Assembly (NCBI RefSeq): GCF_017316025.1
Contig: NZ_JAFLVT010000008.1
Coordinates: forward strand, 1-64,000
Length of the DNA: 64,000 bases
Source of the DNA: Candidatus Enterococcus myersii
Lineage (GTDB): Bacteria; Bacillota; Bacilli; Lactobacillales; Enterococcaceae
Direction: 5' to 3'
Program-made: the position numbers and the translations under genes
The notes under the pieces: model-generated
The model's database searches: none
What the model was told of the DNA's origin: nothing
What the model saw: only the letters and a program-made list of their open reading frames with translations
Shown here: positions 8,845 to 15,858 of the stretch, one piece after another
Position numbering within the stretch: the first letter of the stretch is position 1
Layout: every line of letters starts with the position of its first letter

Positions 8845-9139
8845 GTTTCCCCCTTAATGCTAGAGGTCTAAACAAGTTCGCAAAGTTTTTTTTAATTTAG
8901 CTTTTCGCACTAGTCCTCTGCGACATTAAGGCAAAATCTGGCGAAATTTGAAGAGCAATTTAGCCAGTTTCCGCCTTAATGCTAGAGGTCTAAACAAGTT
9001 CGTAAAGCTTTTTTTAATCTAGCTTTTCGCACTAGCCCTCTGCGACATTAAGGTAAAATCTGGCGAAATTTGAAGAGCAATTTAGCCAGTTTCCCCCTTA
9101 ATGCTAGAGGGCTAAACAAGTTCGCAAAGCTTTTTTTAA
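8845..9139. repeat. Tandem repeat array A, 122-bp period, 2.4 copies
   Basis: Copies begin at 8845, 8967 and 9089 (exact 122-bp period, only a few substitutions). Each unit holds a hairpin-forming pair CCTTAATGCTAGAGG ... CCTCTGCGACATTAAGG and the core AAATTTGAAGAGCAATTT (first copy 8944-8961). The last partial copy runs into the TAA stop of the minus-strand permease gene. The same architecture recurs at 24748-24925 and 48520-48850. The stretch 8690-8840 just upstream holds further hairpins (for example 8749-8758 with 8767-8777) and no gene. Confidence 0.85.
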
Positions 9140-9870
9140 TAGCGGAACTTTTCTTCTAGTAGGTCCAATAAAAGGAATAATATGCCGCCTAATAATGCGA
9201 TACAAAAAATGCCGGCAAACATTTCGGAGTAGGCCATTTTGGTCCATGCGCTTAAAATCAAATAGCCTAGGCCGTATTCTGTGGCGTAATTTTCGGCAAA
9301 GAATAAGGACGCTAAGGCAATGCCGATACTGACCCGTAAGCTGGTTAAGAGGCTTGGGATTAAGGCGGGCAAAATCAAATAATAAATCCGCTGTAAAAAA
9401 TTTGCATGAAAGTTCGTCATCGTCTTTTGGAAGTTGGCTGGAATTTGGTGAACGCCATCGCGAATGGAGACGATTACCTGCAGTAAAATAATCGCAAAGA
9501 GCAAGAGTACCTTCGAAAAATTCCCCAAGCCCCAAAACAGCATAAAAATCGGCAAGAAAGCAACTTTTGGTAGCGGGTATAAAAAATAGATGAAAGGAGC
9601 TAAGATGCGATTGGCTCCTTTAGATAAGCCCAATACAATCCCCATGGGAACACCGACTAAAAGGGCCAACGCTAAAGCAGTCAACACCCGTAAAAAACTC
9701 GCACCACTGTGAAGCAGCAGTATTTTTTTCAAGGCCCAAAAAGTCGGCCAAGTAGCAAGGGGCGTTGGAATGGCGTGATTTTTCGTAATTAGGGATAATA
9801 GTTGCCACAACAAAAGATACATAATTCCACCCAGCAGCAGTTGACTTACGTGTTGTCGTAATGTTTTCAT
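9136..9870 (-). CDS. ABC transporter permease of the nitrate/sulfonate/pyrimidine-precursor type
   Basis: 244 aa, a BPD_transp_1 membrane subunit with about six membrane segments. The EAA-loop region is around 'DGVHQIPANFQKTMTNF' and 'LPALIPSLLTSLRVSIG'. It resembles SsuC/TauC/ThiX-type permeases that import small organic or sulfur compounds. The ATG at 9870 overlaps the stop of the ATPase gene (ATGA) and follows GAGGTG, so I prefer it to an upstream start. It pairs with the ATPase at 9867-10574; the substrate-binding protein is probably the divergently encoded lipoprotein at 11421. The stop codon lies inside repeat array A. Confidence 0.85.
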   Translation of the reverse strand: MKTLRQHVSQLLLGGIMYLLLWQLLSLITKNHAIPTPLATWPTFWALKKILLLHSGASFLRVLTALALALLVGVPMGIVLGLSKGANRILAPFIYFLYPLPKVAFLPIFMLFWGLGNFSKVLLLFAIILLQVIVSIRDGVHQIPANFQKTMTNFHANFLQRIYYLILPALIPSLLTSLRVSIGIALASLFFAENYATEYGLGYLILSAWTKMAYSEMFAGIFCIALLGGILFLLLDLLEEKFRY

Positions 9871-10574
9871 TGCCGCACCTCTGCTCTTAAAGCAATGCAA
9901 AATTCATAAAAGGCCAAACTTTCCCGTCGATTTTTAGTGGTAGCGGCAAATGTTGGGTTATCTATGACGATGAGTTGGGCATCTTTGACAATTAAAATAG
10001 TTTCACCCAAAAAGGCAGCTTCTTCAATATCGTGGGTTACGACTAAAAGACTGTTTTGGCGTCTTTGTTGTTGGGCGATGAGTAAATCTTGAATTTTTTC
10101 TTTACTTTGGGAGTCCAAAGAAGAAGTGGGTTCATCCAGTAATAAAAATTGCGGGTTAAGGGCCAAGCCTTGTGCAATGGCAACTCGTTGTAGTTGTCCG
10201 CCGCTTAAAGCTTTCGGCCGTTTATCTTTTAAGTCGGTAAGTTGCAACTCTCTTAAAAGCTGTGTTACTTGTTGGTTGCGTTTGTCCTTCTTTTTGTGGG
10301 CTAATTTTAAGGGCAGGTTTACGGCAGCGGCAACAGTTAACCAAGGAAAAATTTGATTATTTTGAAAGACGGTCATAATCGTGTCTTCATCTTTTGTAAG
10401 GGTGCCGTCAGTTGGGGCTAAAAAACCTTGCAACAGCTGCAATAAAGTAGTTTTGCCGCTGCCAGAAGGGCCAATGACTGCATAGCGGTGATAATTTTTA
10501 AAACGATAATTTAGGTTTGTGAAAATAGTTTGTTTTCCATAATGGAAGGAAACATTGTTTAAGGTAATAGGCAT
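9867..10574 (-). CDS. ABC transporter ATP-binding protein
   Basis: 235 aa nucleotide-binding subunit. Walker A is GPSGSGKTT (about residue 35), the signature is LSGGQLQRVAIAQG, Walker B is LLLDEPTSSLD, and the switch histidine is in VVTHDIEEA. The short helical region and sequence match the SsuB/TauB-like group that energises importers for sulfonates, nitrate or thiamine precursors. It forms an operon with the permease through an ATGA overlap and is transcribed away from the deacetylase and binding-protein genes, so the two halves of one transporter appear to be divergently expressed. Confidence 0.88.
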   Translation of the reverse strand: MPITLNNVSFHYGKQTIFTNLNYRFKNYHRYAVIGPSGSGKTTLLQLLQGFLAPTDGTLTKDEDTIMTVFQNNQIFPWLTVAAAVNLPLKLAHKKKDKRNQQVTQLLRELQLTDLKDKRPKALSGGQLQRVAIAQGLALNPQFLLLDEPTSSLDSQSKEKIQDLLIAQQQRRQNSLLVVTHDIEEAAFLGETILIVKDAQLIVIDNPTFAATTKNRRESLAFYEFCIALRAEVRQ

Positions 10575-10600
10575 GTTATAGGTATCCTTTTCTAAGTAGT

Positions 10601-10633
10601 TTGTGCAGCTTTTTTCAAACCTTGTGTTATACT
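10601..10633 (+). promoter_or_regulatory. Promoter of the deacetylase/binding-protein operon
   Basis: The extended -10 TGTTATACT (TATACT at 10628-10633) lies 44 bases before the ATG. A TTGTGC at 10601-10606 is a poorly spaced -35 (21 bp). The 103-bp divergent gap must also hold the minus-strand promoter of the ATPase gene, so both halves of the transporter could share an operator. Confidence 0.5.
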
Positions 10634-10677
10634 AATGGAGGTTTTCAATGAAAGACAGCTTTTAAGGAGAGAAAAAA

Positions 10678-11421
10678 ATGTTTACAACTTTAGTGTTTCA
10701 CGAAATCCGGCCACTTGCTGAGATAAAAGCAGGGATGCGCCCGATTCAAGTAGCAGATGGCTACGCCGATTCACTGCCGTTGCCTTTATACAATGATTTA
10801 GACAGTTTTACAGCCCAAATCGATTACTTAATCGCACAGCAGTATCATTTTTTAACATTGGCAGAAGTGGCAGCCTTTTATGCCGGAAAGTTTAGTCTGC
10901 CCAAAAAAAGTATCTTGTTAACTTTTGATGATTGTTACCAATCGCAACTGCGCTATGCTTATCCTATTTTACAACAACGCAAACTGACGGCGGTCTCATT
11001 TGTGCCAACTGGTTGGATCTTTGCAACGCCTAGTTTATATGCGCCGGAAGTTTCTCGTCCGGTGAGTTTCCCAGAACTATTGGGCATGGCAGATGTTTTT
11101 ACTTATGCCAATCATACCCATCATTTTCACCAACGTAAAGGGACAACAGCTTCTAGAGCGATGTGGGAAAGTGAAACTGATTTTATTTTAGATTTAAAAA
11201 AGTGTAATCAATTTGTACCGGTGAAGGATGTTTTTGCTTATCCATTTGGGCTCTACGATGAAAAAAACGTAGCAACTCTGGCCAAGGAGGGCTTTAAACT
11301 AGCCTTTACCACCATTAAAGGCAGAAATGAAAAAGAGACAAATCCGTTGGAATTGCGCCGCAATGTGGTGCCGGCACAATTACCTTTAGCAGCATTTAAA
11401 GAAATCGTGGGGGAAAAATAA
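10678..11421 (+). CDS. Polysaccharide deacetylase (NodB) family protein
   Basis: 247 aa. The NodB domain shows motif 1 as LLTFDDC (catalytic and metal Asp, about residues 79-85) and motif 2 as NHTHHFHQ (metal histidines, about 142-149), with a late AYPFGLYDE motif. No signal peptide or membrane segment is evident, unusual for a wall-acting deacetylase, so a cytosolic carbohydrate or small-amide substrate is possible. It starts at ATG behind AAGGAG and its TAA overlaps the ATG of the binding-protein gene (TAATG), which ties it to the ABC transporter. Confidence 0.82.
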   Translation: MFTTLVFHEIRPLAEIKAGMRPIQVADGYADSLPLPLYNDLDSFTAQIDYLIAQQYHFLTLAEVAAFYAGKFSLPKKSILLTFDDCYQSQLRYAYPILQQRKLTAVSFVPTGWIFATPSLYAPEVSRPVSFPELLGMADVFTYANHTHHFHQRKGTTASRAMWESETDFILDLKKCNQFVPVKDVFAYPFGLYDEKNVATLAKEGFKLAFTTIKGRNEKETNPLELRRNVVPAQLPLAAFKEIVGEK

Positions 11422-12389
11422 TGAAAAAAATAGCGGCGAGTTTATTGGTTGTACTCAGTGTTTTAAGTTTAGCGGCTTGTGGTCAAAACAATACCCAAAC
11501 AACGCCAACAACAACGACGAAGACAGCTGAAAAAGTAACTGGAAAAACAATTAATATGGGGATTTTACCAGCAGAATCGGCTATCCCGATTATTTTGGCG
11601 CAAGAAAAAGGCTTCTTCAAAGAAGCTGGCACCGATGTCGCAATTAAATCCTTTGCTTCACCAAACGATCGCAATGTTGCCGTTCAATCCAAACAGCTAG
11701 ACGGCACAATTAGTGATGTTATGACCGAAGCAACCTTTAAGAAAAACGGAATCGATATGAAAATTACTTCCGGTATTTTGGAAGATTTTAAAGTGTTGGC
11801 TTCCCCTCAATCCAAAATTACGGAGATGAAGGGCTTAGCGGGGAAAAAAGTCACTTTAGTTCCTAATTTTATTTTGGAATATATTATGGACGACTTTGCC
11901 AAAAAAGACGGCTTTACTTATGAAGTTGTCAATATTCCCTCATTTTCTGCCCGCTCAGAGGCGTTATTAAATGGCCAAGTGGACGGTGCGGTTTATACTG
12001 AGCCCCAAGCCAGCATGTTGGCTAAACAAGGCGCAAAAATTTTAGGTAGTTCTAAAGAGGCGAAAATTAACGGCGGTACGTTGCAATTTACCGATGCCAT
12101 TTTAAAAGAACGTCCCCAAGACATTACTGCTTTTTATCAAGGTTATAATCAAGCTATCGATTATATGAATCAACACAAAGCCAGTGAATATGCGGATATT
12201 TTAACCAAATATCAATTCCCAGAAGCTATGAGTACGTATTTGGATAAGCAGCAAAAAGATTATCCTCATGCGCAAAAAGTACCTAAAGATCAATTTGATG
12301 CCATTATCAAATGGGCCAAAGATAAAAAGCAAATTGATGAAAATTATAGTTATACTGCATTAACAGACTTTAATCATTTAACAAAATAG
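11421..12389 (+). CDS. ABC transporter substrate-binding lipoprotein (SsuA/NMT1-like)
   Basis: 322 aa. The lipoprotein signal peptide ends LSLAAC (lipobox, Cys20), followed by a Thr-rich linker. The mature protein resembles periplasmic-binding proteins of the NMT1/SsuA group (INMGILPAESAIPIILAQEKGFF, then QLDGTISD, then GQVDGAVYTEP). It probably delivers a small organic ligand to the permease/ATPase pair encoded divergently at 9136-10574. The ligand is unknown; a thiamine-pyrimidine precursor or sulfonate would fit the family. It is translationally coupled to the deacetylase gene. Confidence 0.85.
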   Translation: MKKIAASLLVVLSVLSLAACGQNNTQTTPTTTTKTAEKVTGKTINMGILPAESAIPIILAQEKGFFKEAGTDVAIKSFASPNDRNVAVQSKQLDGTISDVMTEATFKKNGIDMKITSGILEDFKVLASPQSKITEMKGLAGKKVTLVPNFILEYIMDDFAKKDGFTYEVVNIPSFSARSEALLNGQVDGAVYTEPQASMLAKQGAKILGSSKEAKINGGTLQFTDAILKERPQDITAFYQGYNQAIDYMNQHKASEYADILTKYQFPEAMSTYLDKQQKDYPHAQKVPKDQFDAIIKWAKDKKQIDENYSYTALTDFNHLTK

Positions 12390-12429
12390 TCGCTGAAAAT
12401 TGCTATTTTGTAGCAATTGATTAAAAAGT

Positions 12430-12473
12430 CTCCAAAATTTCTTCTCAGAAAAGAAATTTTGGGGCTTTTTTTT
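12430..12473 (+). terminator. Terminator of the binding-protein operon
   Basis: Stem CCAAAATTTCTT (12432-12443) with AAGAAATTTTGG (12451-12462) and an eight-T tail. A second, weaker hairpin, AATTGCTA...TAGCAATT, precedes it at about 12397-12419. Confidence 0.9.
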
Positions 12474-12483
12474 CTTGCCTATT

Positions 12484-12527
12484 ATACAGTTGTACTATAT
12501 AGTTTAACTATACAGTTTGACTATATA
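12484..12527 (+). promoter_or_regulatory. Palindromic operator/promoter region of padR
   Basis: An A/T-rich stretch carries overlapping palindromes made of TATAGT/ACTATA: the perfect 15-mer TATAGTTTAACTATA at 12498-12512, with flanking ACTATA half-sites at 12494 and 12521. PadR-family regulators commonly bind such a site in their own promoter, so autoregulation is likely. Confidence 0.6.
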
Positions 12528-12545
12528 AAAACAGGGAGCACTTTT

Positions 12546-12857
12546 ATGAAAACAGATCAATTACCACTAACGGAAACGATTTTTTATCTGCTGCTGGTAT
12601 TTTCCGAACCGACTTATGGTTATTTGGCGATTAAAAAAATTGAAGAATTAAGTATGGGCAACGTCCGGATTGCAGCAGGTACGATGTATGGCGCGATCGA
12701 AAATTTGTTGAAGGCCGAGATGATTATCCAAGTATCGCCAATACAAGAGCGCAGAAAGATTTACCACATCACAGAATATGGGCGCAATATTTTGACAGAT
12801 GAAGTGAATCGGATGAGGCACTGTACACAGCTTTTTGAAGAAATGGGGGAAAAATAA
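12546..12857 (+). CDS. PadR family transcriptional regulator
   Basis: 103 aa, a compact winged-helix repressor of the short PadR type (LTETIFYLLLVFSEPTYGYLAIKKIEE, then the wing region RKIYHITEYG). The ATG at 12546 follows GGGAG; an in-frame ATG upstream would extend translation through the operator palindromes and is rejected. The stop overlaps the start of the DUF2812 gene (TAATG). PadR/DUF2812 pairs are common, and the regulator usually controls the adjacent membrane protein. Confidence 0.9.
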   Translation: MKTDQLPLTETIFYLLLVFSEPTYGYLAIKKIEELSMGNVRIAAGTMYGAIENLLKAEMIIQVSPIQERRKIYHITEYGRNILTDEVNRMRHCTQLFEEMGEK

Positions 12858-13492
12858 TGAATCGCACAATTACAAAATTCCGGCTATTTTTTTCGCTAGA
12901 AAAAGAAGAAGTCTGGCTTAACCGCAAGTTAGCACAAGGGTTTCAGCTATTTGACATCACCGGCAGCGGGATTTTTTATCACTTTAAAAAAGTCAAGGAT
13001 ACCGACAAAGTAATTCAATTTGATTATCGTAAGTTTACAAGCAAAGAGGACTTTACCGATTATCTGCAATTTATGACCGATGCTGGCTGGGAGCATATTT
13101 ATGGTCGTTACGACAGTGGTACCCAGTATTTTATCAGTGATCGCAGCCAAAATTTGCAATTGTTTTCAGATATTTCCTCTCTGATTGAACGGGAAAAACG
13201 AATTCGCAAGGGTGTCTTTGGCTCTTTGTCTTTTCTAGTCCCAATTTATGTGGCGCTATTTATGAGTAGCACTGACCTTTCTGTGTTGTGGCACCCACAA
13301 AAAGAATTTCTAACACCAGGTCTCTGGCAGAAAACGGGTAGTGAGTTTTGGCGCGCTTTTTTCTTTGAATTACCTTTTGCTTTGATGCGAATTTTGAATC
13401 ATTTGGTAGTGCCGATTATTTTCTTGTTCATTCTTGCGGTCTTCCTTAATTCTTATTGGCGCATGCAGCGGTATAAGAAATTGGTGTATTAG
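12857..13492 (+). CDS. DUF2812 domain membrane protein
   Basis: 211 aa. The soluble N-terminal DUF2812 part (about 1-105, with conserved GFQLFDITGSGIFYHF and DAGWEHIYGRYDSGTQYF) is followed by two or three membrane segments (about 115-135, 165-200). It has no known biochemical role. It is translationally coupled to padR and ends at a strong bidirectional terminator, so the pair forms a closed operon. Confidence 0.85.
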   Translation: MNRTITKFRLFFSLEKEEVWLNRKLAQGFQLFDITGSGIFYHFKKVKDTDKVIQFDYRKFTSKEDFTDYLQFMTDAGWEHIYGRYDSGTQYFISDRSQNLQLFSDISSLIEREKRIRKGVFGSLSFLVPIYVALFMSSTDLSVLWHPQKEFLTPGLWQKTGSEFWRAFFFELPFALMRILNHLVVPIIFLFILAVFLNSYWRMQRYKKLVY

Positions 13493-13509
13493 TGAAACAT
13501 TACAGGTCC

Positions 13510-13584
13510 AAAAAAACGACGTTAAAGTTCAAGGACGGTCTCTTTTCATTAGAGATAGTCCTTGAATTTTTAGCGTCGTTTTTT
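13510..13584. terminator. Bidirectional terminator between DUF2812 and dmkB
   Basis: A long stem starts AAAAAACGACG near 13511 and closes with GTCGTTTTTT near 13584. An internal TTCAAGGAC/GTCCTTGAA stem carries the TCTCT/AGAGA tip. The A-run on one side and T-run on the other allow use from either strand. Confidence 0.9.
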
Positions 13585-13599
13585 GTTTGAAATTGCCGT

Positions 13600-14586
13600 C
13601 TAATTGTTCCGTTCCAATATCGTCTGAGTTAAACGTAAAAGTGTCTCTTTGGTGTTTAAGTCATTTTCGGGCAACTTGTGAATCCCTTTTAGCGCTTTAT
13701 CGGTGTAATCTTTTGCGTAGGCTTTTGCTTTTGCTACGCCGCCATATTCATGGACATATTGATAAAGCTGTTCAACTTCTGTATCGGTAATTTCAGCTTT
13801 TTTTTCTAAAAGCGGTAGTAATTTTTGTGGTGCTTTTTGTAAGGCCAATAATAAAGGAAGGGAGTATACGCCTTGGCGCACGTCTTCTAGGACCGGTTTT
13901 CCGATCTCGGTGGCATTTTTAGAATAATCTAAGATGTCATCGATGATTTGAAAAGCCATGCCGATATTTTGACCGATATCACCACATTGTTTGGCAAAAC
14001 GCTCCCCAGTGCCACTTTCTAAAGCCCCAACAAAACAACTTAGGGAAAATAGTTCAGCCGTTTTTCCAGAAATATTTTCCAAATATTCGGCAATGGATAC
14101 ATCGGTCGCATAACGGGTGTCCATTTGTCCGAGTTCTCCGTTTAAGATTTTTTCCATACTACGGGAGTTGATTTGCAAGCTGCGCATGGAACCGGCGTAG
14201 TCGGCCATTAGTTTAAAACAGCAGACAAAGAGAAAATCACCAGCATAAACAGCCACAGCATTGCCAAATTCAGAGCGGATAGTTTGAAGTCCGCGGCGCA
14301 AATCAGCTTCATCGACAATGTCATCGTGGACTAACGTTGCTGTGTGCAACATTTCAATTGAAGCAGCCAAAGAGACAGCTTTCTTGCGGTCTTGTTCGGG
14401 CCCAAATTGTGAAAAAAGTAATTGATAAGCAGGGCGCAATAGCTTGCCGCCAGAGTGAATCATGCTTAAAATTGCTGTTGCAACAGGTTTGTTTTTTAAC
14501 TTGATAGAATCTTCCATCAGCGTCAAAGTTTGACGCAATTCAGGTTGTAAGACAGGATAGTCCTGCCACAGTGGATGTAACTTCAT
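13600..14586 (-). CDS. dmkB: Polyprenyl diphosphate synthase (DmkB-like)
   Basis: 328 aa trans-isoprenyl diphosphate synthase that builds the side chain of (demethyl)menaquinone. The first Asp-rich motif is DDIVD (within HDDIVDEADLRRG, about residue 84) and the second is DDILD (about 205). Small/aromatic residues before the first motif fit long-chain synthesis. It is the last gene of the minus-strand unit ndh2-eetA-eetB-dmkB. In the Listeria electron-transfer locus the equivalent gene supplies a dedicated demethylmenaquinone pool. The ATG follows AAGGAG. Confidence 0.9.
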   Translation of the reverse strand: MKLHPLWQDYPVLQPELRQTLTLMEDSIKLKNKPVATAILSMIHSGGKLLRPAYQLLFSQFGPEQDRKKAVSLAASIEMLHTATLVHDDIVDEADLRRGLQTIRSEFGNAVAVYAGDFLFVCCFKLMADYAGSMRSLQINSRSMEKILNGELGQMDTRYATDVSIAEYLENISGKTAELFSLSCFVGALESGTGERFAKQCGDIGQNIGMAFQIIDDILDYSKNATEIGKPVLEDVRQGVYSLPLLLALQKAPQKLLPLLEKKAEITDTEVEQLYQYVHEYGGVAKAKAYAKDYTDKALKGIHKLPENDLNTKETLLRLTQTILERNN

Positions 14587-14667
14587 AAAATTCTCCTTTA
14601 GGTTTTAAAAGGTGCAGAGGGTTCTTTTCCCTTTTATTTCCAACAATTGACACAAAAGATCAGCGTA

Positions 14668-15216
14668 TTAGCGCCAACTTTGTTTTGTTTGATGTTCATA
14701 GGCAATTTGGAATTTTTGCAATGTTTGCACCCGCTGCAATAAAAAGTTTGCAGCAATACCAATGGCAATTCCAGATAAGATACCAAAAAACGAAAGAATC
14801 GGCAGGTACAACATGACCGTCCAAGATTGGGCAATAAAAGAAGCTGTTAAAAGCTGCCCAACATTGTGCATGAAGCCGCCGGCGGCACTAATGCCGATGA
14901 TGCTGATGCGTTTTGGTCCCAAAATGCGTAAGCAGGCCATCGCAAAATAGCTTAGCATAGCACCGCTCATACTATAAAGAAAAGTTGAAAGTGTGCCCCC
15001 TAATAAAGTAGTTAAAATTAGGCGCATCCAAACTAGAGTAAAGCTGTCTTTTTTTGGCATGGTGAAAAGAGAAATAATGGTAATTAAATTTGCTAAGCCC
15101 AGTTTGGCACCAGGGGCAAAGGCAAAGGGGTAGGGAATCATATTTTCAATTAAGCCAATGACTACACCTTGTGCAACCAAAAGCGCAATATAAATCATTT
15201 TTTGTGTACGACTCAT
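14668..15216 (-). CDS. eetB: EetB-like membrane protein (Gx transporter / heptaprenyl synthase component I family)
   Basis: 182 aa, strongly hydrophobic, about five membrane helices, with the glycine-rich family segments IPYPFAFAPGAKLGLANL and GISAAGGFMHNVGQLL. It belongs to the Hpre_diP_synt_I family, renamed Gx transporter and used as EetB in the flavin-based electron-transfer locus. It likely forms a membrane complex with EetA that moves electrons from quinol to extracytosolic flavin; the mechanism is not established. No clear Shine-Dalgarno sequence precedes the ATG, 16 bases after eetA, so coupling to eetA is likely. Confidence 0.85.
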   Translation of the reverse strand: MSRTQKMIYIALLVAQGVVIGLIENMIPYPFAFAPGAKLGLANLITIISLFTMPKKDSFTLVWMRLILTTLLGGTLSTFLYSMSGAMLSYFAMACLRILGPKRISIIGISAAGGFMHNVGQLLTASFIAQSWTVMLYLPILSFFGILSGIAIGIAANFLLQRVQTLQKFQIAYEHQTKQSWR

Positions 15217-15232
15217 TTTTTGGGACGTCTAA

Positions 15233-15652
15233 TTAATAAATTAAATCGTCGCCGTCACCTCCTGAATTTTGGCCTTGTACCTCAATGACCAGTTTATGAG
15301 GCAAACAGACAATCGTCTCGCCATTTTTTTTGGCCCAGCCCCGCCGCACACAGACCTGATCGCCGCAATTTGCTTCTTTGATACGGATTTTGTCGTCTTT
15401 TACCTCGATTAAATTATAATCTCCATCAGGATCTTCGTAACGATACGTCTCAATTTGTCCCTTAAAAAGTTTAAAGGTCTTGATCTCTTTGCCGTCAACC
15501 CGCAAAACCGCTACTTTGGTCGTAACAGGAGCATCTGTTTGCTGCAAGCCAAAAATAAGGGTCGGGATAAAAGAAGCAATAATCAAAATAATAACGATGA
15601 TAAAATCCCAGGGTTTTAATTTACTGGCTTTAATAAATTCTTTTAGTTTCAA
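15233..15652 (-). CDS. eetA: EetA-like NusG domain II protein
   Basis: 139 aa. One N-terminal membrane anchor (about 16-38) is followed by an extracytosolic NusG_II domain with a conserved cysteine set, CGDQVC...C (about 96-116). EetA is needed for extracellular electron transfer in Listeria and Enterococcus and is thought to pass electrons from demethylmenaquinol outward. I choose the TTG at 15652 because AAAGGTGA lies five bases upstream; longer reading reaches no better start. A hairpin lies between ndh2 and eetA, so eetA may be partly uncoupled from ndh2. Confidence 0.86.
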   Translation of the reverse strand: MKLKEFIKASKLKPWDFIIVIILIIASFIPTLIFGLQQTDAPVTTKVAVLRVDGKEIKTFKLFKGQIETYRYEDPDGDYNLIEVKDDKIRIKEANCGDQVCVRRGWAKKNGETIVCLPHKLVIEVQGQNSGGDGDDLIY

Positions 15653-15805
15653 AAAGGTCACCTTTCTAAGTCTTAAAGGGTTACAAACGTGTGCTAAAAA
15701 ACATTTGAATACAAAGTTAGTGTAATTTTTGCGAAAGCGTGAAAGGTCACTTTCCGCTTTTCTTTTGTCCTTTATTTTACCATAGGAACTTGGTTGGTAA
15801 CTAAG

Positions 15806-15840
15806 AAAAGACCCAGACAAAAACTGCCCGGGTCTTTTTT
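15806..15840. terminator. Hairpin terminator between ndh2 and eetA
   Basis: AAAAGACCCAGAC (15806-15818) pairs with the segment ending GGGTCTTTTTT (15830-15840). On the minus strand it lies after ndh2 and before eetA with a TTTTC tail; it could attenuate transcription into eetA-eetB-dmkB. The plus-strand side has a better T-run. Confidence 0.7.
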
Positions 15841-15858
15841 ACATGCCTAACAGCAAGT

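Noticed and set aside
8845-9139. Could the tandem arrays be CRISPR arrays?
   Set aside because: The units are contiguous 122-125 bp repeats without unique spacers of constant size, and no cas genes are present.
15653-15820. N-terminally extended EetA beginning at 15820
   Set aside because: The extension is not protein-like, overlaps the ndh2-eetA hairpin, and lacks a ribosome site, while TTG 15652 follows AAAGGTGA.
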